The notes under the pieces: model-generated | What the model was told of the DNA's origin: nothing | The model's input: only the letters and a program-made list of their open reading frames with translations | Databases searched by the model: none | Origin: Micromonospora wenchangensis | GTDB lineage: Bacteria > Actinomycetota > Actinomycetes > Mycobacteriales > Micromonosporaceae | Reading direction: 5' to 3' | DNA length: 64,000 nucleotides | Assembly (NCBI RefSeq): GCF_002210435.1 | Contig: NZ_MZMV01000025.1 | Span: 1 to 64,000, forward strand | Part shown: one piece after another, positions 56,165 through 64,000 of the stretch | Layout of the letters: every line of letters begins with the position of its first letter | How positions within the stretch are numbered: the stretch's first letter is position 1 | Translations under genes and position numbers: made by a program

Positions 56165-58062
56165 CCGGGCTGCTCGGGGCGGCGCTGCCGGTCGTACCCC
56201 TGGTTGCCGGGTTGCTGGGGTTGCTGCTGCCGCCGGCACCGCGGGGGGAGGGCGCGGCCCGGCGGGCGGCGATCGGCCTCGGGGTGGCGGGCGCGGCCGG
56301 CGCGCTGCTGGTCGCGGTGCTGCTGCTGGTGCGGGTCGGCGACCCGGTGGAGACCAGCACCACCTGGATCGACCTCGGCGGGTTGCGGGTCACCCTCGGG
56401 GTGCGGCTGGACGGCGTCGCCGCGCTGGTCGCGGTCGCCGTGGCCGCGGTGGCCCTGGCGGTGCAGGTCTACTCGGTGGCCTACCTGCGGCGCGGCCCGC
56501 ACGACGACGTCGACGTGGACCACCGCTATCCGCCCTACGCCGCGCAGATCAGCCTGTTCACCGCCGCGATGCTGCTGGTGGTGGTCAGCGGCGACCTGAT
56601 CCTGCTGCTGGTCGGCTGGGAGGTGATGGGCCTCTGCTCGTACCTGCTGATCGCCCACGACCGCCGGCTGCCCGAGGCGCCTGCCGCCGCGATGAAGGCG
56701 TTCCTGGTCACCCGGGTGGGTGACGTCGGGTTCCTGCTCGGCATCGCGCTGCTCGGCGTCTCCGCCGGGAGTTTCCGGATCGCCGACGTGCTCGCCCACG
56801 ACCACTCCACCGGTACGCTGACCGCAGCCTGCCTGCTGCTGCTCGCCGGGGTGGCCGGCAAGAGCGCCCAGTTCCCGCTGCACACCTGGCTGCCGGACGC
56901 GATGGCCGGCCCGACCCCGATCTCCGCGCTGATCCACGCCGCGACCATGGTCGCCGCCGGGGTGTACGCGGTGACCCGGCTCTACCCGCTGTTCACCCGC
57001 GCCCCGGTGGCGCTGGCGGTGCTCGGCGTGCTCGCCTCGATCACCCTGCTGCTCGGCGCGCTCGCCGCCACCGCCCAGGACGACCTGAAGCGGGTGCTCG
57101 CCTGGTCGACTGTCTCCCAGCTCGGCTACATGACCGGCGCGCTCGCCGTCGGTGCCCCGGCCGCCGCGCTGTTCCACCTGCTCACCCACGCCGCGTTCAA
57201 GGCGCTGCTGTTCCTCGCCGCCGGTGCGGTGATCCACGCCGTCGGCACCACCCTGCTGTCCCGGATGGGCGGGCTGCGGCGCAGCATGCCGGTCACCTTC
57301 TGGTGCACCCTGATCGGCCTGGGCGCGCTGGCCGGGGTGCCGCCGCTGTCCGGTTTCTGGAGCAAGGACGGCGTGCTCGCCGCCGCCGAGGCCGCCGCGC
57401 TCGACGGCACCGGTCCCGCTCCGACCTGGGTCGGCTGGCTGGTCTGGCTGTCCGGGCTGCTCGGGGTGCTGCTCACCGCCGCGTACGCCACCCGGCTGCT
57501 GCTGCGTGCCTTCTTCGGCGAGCCCCGGCTGCCGCTGCTGCACCCGCACGACCCGCCGGCGGCGATGCGCTGGCCGGTGCTGCTGCTGGCCGTCCCGGCC
57601 GCGCTGCTCGGCCTGGCGGGGTTCTGGCCGCCGTTCACCGACCGGCTGCGGGGCACCGCCGCCGACGTCGACCTGGTCCACCTGGCTCCGGCGGTGCTGT
57701 TGCCGATCGTGCTGCTGCTGGTCGGGGCGGGGCTGGCCTGGGCCGGTTGGCGGCGGGACCCGGCCGCCGATCCGGCCCGCGCGCTGGGTCCGCTGCGGCC
57801 GGTGTTCGCCCGCGCCTTCCGCCTCGACGACCTGCAACACACCCTCGTGGTACGCCCCACGACGGCGCTCGCCCGGGTGACCCGTACCGGTGACGAGGTC
57901 GGGGTGGACGGCCTGGTGGAGGGGGTCGGCCGGGGCGCGTCCACCCTCGGTGCCGGGCTTGCCGTGCTGCACCGGGCGGCGCTGCCCCGCGCGACGGCGG
58001 CGGTGCTGGCCGGTGCCCTGCTGATCGGCCTCGCCGCCGCCCTGATCGGAGTCTCCTCATGA
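56161..58062 (+). CDS. nuoL: NADH-quinone oxidoreductase subunit L
   Basis: A 633-aa proton-pumping antiporter-like subunit with about sixteen helices. The conserved proton-path residues are visible: Glu in LLLVGWEVMGLCSYLLI, Lys in LLAGVAGKSAQFPLHTWLPDAMAGPTPISALIHAATMV, and Lys in TAQDDLKRVLAWSTVSQLGYM. The long C-terminal amphipathic helix region is present. Start GTG 56161 overlaps the nuoK stop. Its own stop overlaps the ATG of the first mini-ORF (ATGA at 58059). Confidence 0.93.
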   Translation: MTGLLGAALPVVPLVAGLLGLLLPPAPRGEGAARRAAIGLGVAGAAGALLVAVLLLVRVGDPVETSTTWIDLGGLRVTLGVRLDGVAALVAVAVAAVALAVQVYSVAYLRRGPHDDVDVDHRYPPYAAQISLFTAAMLLVVVSGDLILLLVGWEVMGLCSYLLIAHDRRLPEAPAAAMKAFLVTRVGDVGFLLGIALLGVSAGSFRIADVLAHDHSTGTLTAACLLLLAGVAGKSAQFPLHTWLPDAMAGPTPISALIHAATMVAAGVYAVTRLYPLFTRAPVALAVLGVLASITLLLGALAATAQDDLKRVLAWSTVSQLGYMTGALAVGAPAAALFHLLTHAAFKALLFLAAGAVIHAVGTTLLSRMGGLRRSMPVTFWCTLIGLGALAGVPPLSGFWSKDGVLAAAEAAALDGTGPAPTWVGWLVWLSGLLGVLLTAAYATRLLLRAFFGEPRLPLLHPHDPPAAMRWPVLLLAVPAALLGLAGFWPPFTDRLRGTAADVDLVHLAPAVLLPIVLLLVGAGLAWAGWRRDPAADPARALGPLRPVFARAFRLDDLQHTLVVRPTTALARVTRTGDEVGVDGLVEGVGRGASTLGAGLAVLHRAALPRATAAVLAGALLIGLAAALIGVSS

Positions 58063-58117
58063 GCGCGAGGAGTGCAGCGCAGCGGAGCCCCGCAGTCGCG
58101 AACGGAAGGTCAGTCCA

Positions 58118-58121
<4 letters not shown>
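58059..58121 (+). CDS. Repeat-encoded mini-ORF between nuoL and nuoM
   Basis: Twenty codons beginning MSARSAAQRSPAVA and ending GRSVQ, overlapping nuoL by ATGA and nuoM by GTGA. GGAAGG near its end is eight bases before the nuoM GTG, so it serves as its ribosome-binding site. It belongs to the 59-bp repeat family found three times after nuoM. It is probably a translational-coupling element rather than a functional peptide. Confidence 0.5.
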
Positions 58122-59643
<1,522 letters not shown>

Positions 59644-59647
<4 letters not shown>

Positions 59648-59842
59648 ACGGGGGCGGCCCGGTGAGCGTGAGGAGTGCAGCGCAGCGGAGCCCCGCAGTC
59701 GCGAGCGTAAAGGTGGCGCGGTGAGCGCGAGGAGTGCAGCGCAGCGGAGCCCCGCAGTCGCGAGCGGAGGGGTGGTTCGGTGAGCGCGAGGAGTGCAGCG
59801 CAGCGGAGCCCCGCAGTCGCGAACGAAAGGTCCGACTCGTGA
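59644..59842 (+). repeat. Three tandem 59-bp coding repeats between nuoM and nuoN
   Basis: Units start at GTG 59662, 59721 and 59780, exactly 59 bp apart, and the next GTG at 59839 is nuoN. Each unit reads about 20 codons (MSxRSAAQRSPAVA...) and ends in GTGA, so each stop overlaps the next start. Unit 1 also has an in-frame GTG at 59644 overlapping the nuoM stop. Each ends with an AAAGG- or GGAGG-like sequence seven to eight bases before the next GTG. Mini-ORF spans: 59644-59724, 59721-59783, 59780-59842. Confidence 0.85.
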
Positions 59843-61329
59843 GTGTGGTGCAGAGCGTCCACAACGTGGCGTTGCTGCCGGCGTACCTGGCGGCCGGCAC
59901 CGCCGTACTCGTGCTGTTGGCGGATCTGCTGGTCGGCCGGGCCGGCGCGACGGTGGCGGTGGCCTGCGCGGGCGTCGTCGCCACCGGGGTAGGCGCGGTG
60001 GTGGTGGGCGCGGCCGGCACCCGGCGGACGTTCTGTGTGGGTGCCGACTGCTCCTGGGTGTTCGACGGCCGGGCGGCCCTGGTCGCGGGGGTCTTCGCCC
60101 TGCTCACCCTGGGCGTGCTCGGGCTCTCCGGTCCACTGCTGCGCGGCGGCCCGACGCCCGTCGGCGAGTACTGCTTCCTGCTGGCCTGTTCGATGACCGG
60201 TGGCGTGGTGCTGGGCGCGGCCGGTGACCTGATCACCCTGATCGTCGCCCTGGAGACCCTGACCCTGCCGCTGTACGTGCTGGTGGGCCTGCGTCGGGGC
60301 AGCCTGGCCAGTGCCGAGGCGGCGGTCACCTTCTTCGTGGTGAGCGTGGTGGCCACGACGGTCACCCTGCTCGGCGCGGCCCTGCTCTACGCGGCGACCG
60401 GCGGCCTGCACCTGGACCGGCTCGGCGGGCTGGCCGACGCGCCCGACGTGCCGCTGGTCCCGGCGGCGGTGGCGCTGGTGGTGCTGGGGCTGGCCTTCAA
60501 GGTGGCGGCGGTGCCGTTCCACGCCTGGGCGCCGGCGACCTACGACGGGGCACCGCTGCCGGTGGCGGCCTACCTGTCCACCGCGTCGAAGCTGGGCGGG
60601 GTGGTGGCCCTGTTGGCGGTGGTGCAGCGGGCGCTGCCGGCCGAGGTGACCGGTCCGGTGCTGGCCCTGCTGGCGGTGCTCACCATGACCGTGGGCAACC
60701 TGGTGGCGCTGCGCCAGCGGCGTACCGTCCGGTTGCTCGCCTGGTCGTCGGTGGCGCAGGCGGGCTACATCCTGGCTCCGCTGGGGGTGCTGGTGTCGGC
60801 CGCTGGCCGGGCCGACGACGTCCGGGCCGGGGCGTACGCCGCCGCGGTGGCGTACGCGGTCTTCTTCGTGGTGGTGGAGCTGGCGGCGTTCGCGGCGCTG
60901 GTGGCGCTGCGTCCGGCCGGTGCGGACGGCGGCGCGCTGGCGGACCTGCGTGGGGCGGCCCGGCGGCGGCCCTGGGCCGGGGCGGCGTTCGCGCTGGCCC
61001 TGGTCGGGCTGGCCGGCCTGCCGCCCGGGTTGGCGGGGCTGTTCGCCAAGGTGACGGTGGTGCGGGCGGTGCTGGACGGCGGGGCCGGCTGGCTGGCCCT
61101 GGTGGTGGCGGTGAATGCGGTGATCGGCCTGGCCTACTACCTGCGCCTCGCCGCCACCCTGTACGCCGACCCGCCCGCTCCTGCCTCCGCCGGGGAGCCG
61201 GCCGCGTCCGTCAGGGTCGCGCCGGCACGGGCGGCCTGGCCGGTTTCCGTGGCGCTGGCCGGGGCGACCGCGCTGGCCGTGGTGATCGGCTTCGCCCCGC
61301 AGTTGGTGCTGGACCTCGCCTCCCGCTGA
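59839..61329 (+). CDS. nuoN: NADH-quinone oxidoreductase subunit N
   Basis: A 496-aa antiporter-like membrane subunit with about fourteen helices. LITLIVALETLTLPLYVLVGL has the conserved Glu, VVLGLAFKVAAVPFHAWAPATYDGAPLPVAAYLSTASKLGG has the key Lys pair, and LVALRQRRTVRLLAWSSVAQAGYIL is the second-half signature. GTG 59839 has GAAAGG eight bases upstream, supplied by the last repeat unit. It is the last nuo gene of this set; a GC-rich imperfect hairpin follows. Confidence 0.92.
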   Translation: MSVVQSVHNVALLPAYLAAGTAVLVLLADLLVGRAGATVAVACAGVVATGVGAVVVGAAGTRRTFCVGADCSWVFDGRAALVAGVFALLTLGVLGLSGPLLRGGPTPVGEYCFLLACSMTGGVVLGAAGDLITLIVALETLTLPLYVLVGLRRGSLASAEAAVTFFVVSVVATTVTLLGAALLYAATGGLHLDRLGGLADAPDVPLVPAAVALVVLGLAFKVAAVPFHAWAPATYDGAPLPVAAYLSTASKLGGVVALLAVVQRALPAEVTGPVLALLAVLTMTVGNLVALRQRRTVRLLAWSSVAQAGYILAPLGVLVSAAGRADDVRAGAYAAAVAYAVFFVVVELAAFAALVALRPAGADGGALADLRGAARRRPWAGAAFALALVGLAGLPPGLAGLFAKVTVVRAVLDGGAGWLALVVAVNAVIGLAYYLRLAATLYADPPAPASAGEPAASVRVAPARAAWPVSVALAGATALAVVIGFAPQLVLDLASR

Positions 61330-61363
61330 CCGCCCCGCCGGAGCTTCCGCCCCGGCGGGCGGG
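61330..61363 (+). terminator. Possible terminator after nuoN
   Basis: CCGCCCCGCCGG can pair imperfectly with CCGGCGGGCGGGG, directly after the stop codon. Confidence 0.35.
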
Positions 61364-61428
61364 GGCCCCTGACCTGGTGTCCCGGGCCGTCCCCGGTGTC
61401 CGGTCCGTTCAGCGGGTTCACAGCTTCT

Positions 61429-61492
61429 GTCAGTCAACTGCCAGTCATGAGCTGGATGGTTGACGGGTACCGGTGACGTTGTACCGGTCAGC
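61429..61492 (+). promoter_or_regulatory. Putative htpX control region with inverted and direct repeats
   Basis: GTCAAC...CCAG is mirrored by CTGG...GTTGAC, and the octamer GTACCGGT occurs twice, 15 bp apart. GTTGAC may also be a -35 element. This lies 40-100 bp before the htpX GTG. Confidence 0.35.
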
Positions 61493-61527
61493 GGGTCCCG
61501 CGCGACCCGCGCACCGAAGGAGCGATC

Positions 61528-62406
61528 GTGCATCACAACCGTCTGAAGACCGCAGCGCTGCTGGGCCTGCTGACCTCGCTGATCCTCGCGGTCGGCTACT
61601 GGTTCGGTGGGAGCGGCGGCCTCGTCATCGCCGTCGTCGTCTCGTTGCTGATGAACGGCGTGACCTACTTCTTCTCCGACAAGCTCGCGTTGCGCTCGAT
61701 GCGGGCGCAACCGGTCAGCGAGGCCCAGTTCCCCGAGCTGTACCGGATGGTGCGTGAGCTGGCCACCGAGGCCCGGCAGCCGATGCCCAGGCTGTACGTG
61801 AGCCCCACCTCGCAGCCCAACGCGTTCGCGACCGGTCGTAACCCGGCCAACGCGGCGGTCTGCGTCACCCAGGGGATCACCGAGATCCTCGACTACCGCG
61901 AGCTGCGCGGGGTGATCGGCCACGAGCTGTCCCACGTCTACAACCGGGACATCCTGATCTCCAGCGTGGCGGCCGGGCTGGCCGGCATCATCACCATGCT
62001 GGCGAACCTGGCGTTCTTCATCCCGCTGGGCGGCAGCAACGACGAGGACGGCCCGAACCCGGCCGTGCTGCTGCTCACCATCATCCTCGGTCCGATCGCG
62101 GCCACCGTGATCCAGTTGGCGATCAGCCGGAGCCGGGAGTTCCAGGCCGACGCGTCGGGTGCGCAGCTCACCCGGGACCCGTTGGCCCTGGCCAGCGCCC
62201 TCCGCAAGATCCACCTGGGTACCCAGGCCCGGCCGCTGCCCGCTCAGGGACAGCTCACCAGCACCGCCCACCTGATGATCGACAACCCGTTCAAGCGGGG
62301 TGGCGGCATCGCCGCGCTCTTCTCCACCCACCCCCGGATGGAGGAGCGGGTGGCACGGCTGGAGCAGATGGCCCGCAACACCGGCCCGATGCAGTTCCAG
62401 CGCTGA
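61528..62406 (+). CDS. htpX: Zinc metalloprotease HtpX
   Basis: A 292-aa membrane protease of family M48 that degrades misfolded membrane proteins under stress. Two N-terminal helices (about 8-50) are followed by the catalytic part with [15 protein letters not shown] (HExxH), two further hydrophobic segments, and the third zinc ligand in [33 protein letters not shown] is the conserved end. GTG 61528 is preceded by AAGGAG six bases upstream. It is divergent in function from the nuo genes and likely has its own promoter. Confidence 0.93.
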   Translation: MHHNRLKTAALLGLLTSLILAVGYWFGGSGGLVIAVVVSLLMNGVTYFFSDKLALRSMRAQPVSEAQFPELYRMVRELATEARQPMPRLYVSPTSQPNAFATGRNPANAAVCVTQGITEILDYRELRGVIGHELSHVYNRDILISSVAAGLAGIITMLANLAFFIPLGGSNDEDGPNPAVLLLTIILGPIAATVIQLAISRSREFQADASGAQLTRDPLALASALRKIHLGTQARPLPAQGQLTSTAHLMIDNPFKRGGGIAALFSTHPRMEERVARLEQMARNTGPMQFQR

Positions 62407-62420
62407 CCCCGACCGGCACC

Positions 62421-62451
62421 GCGCCCGCGTCCACGTTTTGGACGCGGGCGC
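62421..62451. terminator. Bidirectional hairpin terminator
   Basis: A perfect 13-bp stem (GCGCCCGCGTCCA with TGGACGCGGGCGC), loop CGTTT, between convergent htpX and the MFS transporter gene. Confidence 0.7.
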
Positions 62452-62467
62452 GGTCGTGTCTGACGGG

Positions 62468-63688
62468 TCAGGGGGTTGGGCCGGTCGGGTGCGGCCCGGC
62501 GTCGGCGGGCAGCCGGTCGGGGCGGGTCAGCAGCACCACGACCAGCAGCAGCACCCCGGCCAGCAGGTAGGCCACGGCCGGCCCGAACAGCGCGGCGGCC
62601 GACCCGAGCAGGAAGATCCCGCAACCTGCCACCACGATGTTGGCGGCCACGATGGTCGCTTCCACCTGCCCCATCCGTTCCACCGGGGCCAGCCGGGCAA
62701 AGGTGGCCTGTGCGCCGATCAGCCACCCCCCGCCCGCGCCGATCAGCGCGTTGGCGCAGGCCAGCGCCCACACCGGGGAACGCGTGGCGACCAGCAGGGC
62801 GGCCAGCAGCAGCGCCCCGGCCAGGGCGGCGGCCACGGTGACCTGCCCGGTCAACCGGCCCAACCAGGTGCCCCGCCCCAGCACCAGCACGAAGACCGCG
62901 CCGCCCAACGCCGACGAGGCCAGCACCACGGGCCGCCAGGCCCCGTCGGCGAGGTCCGGGGTGAGGGTCTCGGGCAGCGCGCCGGAGACGACCGTGGCGA
63001 GGGTGAGCAGGGCGACGCCGCGCAGCACCGGGTGCCCGGCGATGGTCCGTATGCCGGCGGTGGCCGGTGGGCGTGGCCCGCGCCGCCGCTGCTGCCCGGT
63101 CGGCAACCCGGCCAGCACCACCGCCGCCACGAGGAACGAGACCAGGTCGATCAGGAGCGCCACCCGGGGGCCGAGGGCCACGGTGATGCTCGCCCCGGCC
63201 AGCAGCCCCACCACCTGGCCGACCTGGTTGGCGAAGGCCGACAGGCCGAACAGCGGCAGCCGCAGCGGGGCGTCCACCGACTCGGCGGCGACCGCCACGT
63301 TGACGCTGGAGTAGGCGGCCCGGACCGCACCGAGCAGGCCGGCCGCGACGATTGCCGGCACCGGCCGGGGCACCGCGAGGGGGGCCGCGATCAGCACCGC
63401 ACCGGCCACCGAGAGCCAGACCAGCAGGGTACGGCGGGCCGGCACGTCCAGCCAACCGCTGAACACCGTGGCGACCAGCAGGGCGGGCAGGGCGCGGGCG
63501 GCGTACACGGCGGCCGGCCCGAGGACCGACTGCGTCTGGTCGTAGGCGAGCAGCAGCAGCGCGGCGAGCCCCACGAAGTCGCCCAGCTCGGAGATCCCCC
63601 GGGCGGTGACCAGCCGGGAGGCGACCGGATGGCGGAACAGGGCCAGGTAACCGGGGGGCGGTGAGAGCCGCTCGTCGGCGTCGGTCAT
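62468..63688 (-). CDS. MFS transporter (drug-efflux/enterobactin-exporter type)
   Basis: A 406-aa protein with twelve membrane helices of the MFS_3 group that resembles actinobacterial macrolide or siderophore exporters (SRLVTARGISELGDFVGLAAL at helix 1, FSGWLDVPARRTLLVWL at helix 2-3 in place of the usual GxLaDRxxRR). LFGLSAFANQVGQVVGLLAGA and LIDLVSFLVAAVVLAGLP correspond to helices 5 and 6. Substrate unknown. The start ATG 63688 has GTTCCGC-type context without strong ribosome-binding site; a start further in is possible. Confidence 0.8.
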   Translation of the reverse strand: MTDADERLSPPPGYLALFRHPVASRLVTARGISELGDFVGLAALLLLAYDQTQSVLGPAAVYAARALPALLVATVFSGWLDVPARRTLLVWLSVAGAVLIAAPLAVPRPVPAIVAAGLLGAVRAAYSSVNVAVAAESVDAPLRLPLFGLSAFANQVGQVVGLLAGASITVALGPRVALLIDLVSFLVAAVVLAGLPTGQQRRRGPRPPATAGIRTIAGHPVLRGVALLTLATVVSGALPETLTPDLADGAWRPVVLASSALGGAVFVLVLGRGTWLGRLTGQVTVAAALAGALLLAALLVATRSPVWALACANALIGAGGGWLIGAQATFARLAPVERMGQVEATIVAANIVVAGCGIFLLGSAAALFGPAVAYLLAGVLLLVVVLLTRPDRLPADAGPHPTGPTP

Positions 63689-64000
63689 CAGGTCGTCGGT
63701 TCCGCTTCCTCGACCCCGTTCTGCTGGTGACCGGGGCTCTCCCGGAGCACCGGGGCGGCTGCCCGGTGACGGCCGCCCCGGGACGCCGGGCCGGGCCGGC
63801 GGCGTTCGGTCGTCGTGCCGACCATTGGACCTCCTACGACATCGGGGGCGATCCAGCGGTGTATGTATCTGGGTCGATCAGCAAGTTACCCTCTCGCCGC
63901 CACCGGGTCAGCGACCCCGGGTGTGAGTGAATCGACCATTCCCGGAGCGACCTGCGGCGTTAGGGTCTACAGGGTTCTGAGTCGTTACCTGATCGTCTCC
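63689..64000. other. Intergenic region to the window end
   Basis: No credible coding region. The last 200 bp are less GC-rich than the surroundings (GTATGTATCTGG, CAGCAAGTTACC, GAGTGAATCGACC) and end in GGTTCTGAGTCGTTACC, which probably belongs to the promoter of the next gene beyond the window. Confidence 0.4.

Overview
The window is 64 kb of very GC-rich (roughly 72-74% by eye) actinomycete chromosome. Strong third-position G/C bias, many GTG and TTG starts, GTGA/ATGA gene overlaps, TANNNT boxes placed 6-8 nt before start codons, and the gene families present all point to Micromonosporaceae, probably Micromonospora or a close relative (inference; no marker gene such as 16S rRNA is present). 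I see no tRNA, rRNA, CRISPR array, integrase, transposase or prophage gene. It reads as ordinary chromosome carrying several families of small palindromic and coding repeats.

Layout. 0-5.4 kb: a polyphosphate-glucokinase-like ROK kinase, a TPR protein, tandem small HTH proteins, a Smr-domain protein with a decayed partial copy, a GNAT enzyme, and a tightly coupled three-gene operon of a membrane-anchored proline-rich protein, a RuBisCO-activase-like AAA+ ATPase and an unknown acidic protein. 5.4-12.3 kb: a membrane M28 peptidase, then a signalling operon (receiver-PP2C phosphatase, CHASE3 histidine kinase, single-domain receiver, inositol-monophosphatase-like enzyme). 12.5-25.2 kb: a secreted coiled-coil cell-wall enzyme, a membrane spermidine-synthase-like protein, a Ser/Thr kinase with an external cellulose-binding-type domain, KtrAB potassium uptake, a secreted glycerophosphodiesterase, a CoaD-like adenylyltransferase flanked by a covarying hairpin repeat, a RecQ helicase fused to a phosphoribosyltransferase domain, and a membrane-anchored secreted protein. 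25-38.6 kb: regulators, a methyltransferase, a DEAD-box RNA helicase, a DUF3107 protein, a TetR regulator divergent from a 1048-aa proline-rich protein, an alpha/beta hydrolase, two adjacent DUF3152 zincin-like proteins, and MoeZ. 38.6-45.3 kb: a squalene-cyclase-repeat protein, proBA, an alkyltransferase-like DNA repair protein, a GPH/MFS transporter coupled to a PLP-dependent lyase.

45.5-61.3 kb holds an incomplete second Complex I set (nuoB, nuoCH, nuoIJKLMN) broken up by unrelated genes and without nuoA, D, E, F or G. Its gene junctions carry a 59-bp repeat that encodes short translationally coupled mini-ORFs ending in a Shine-Dalgarno sequence and a GTGA stop-start. HtpX and an MFS transporter close the window.

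The two observations I rate highest are the RuBisCO-activase-like operon (3515-5357), which has no RuBisCO nearby and an unknown client, and the repeated mini-ORF cassette between nuoL, nuoM and nuoN (58059-58121 and 59644-59842). Calls rest on reading the translated sequence and remembered family motifs; no database search was run.
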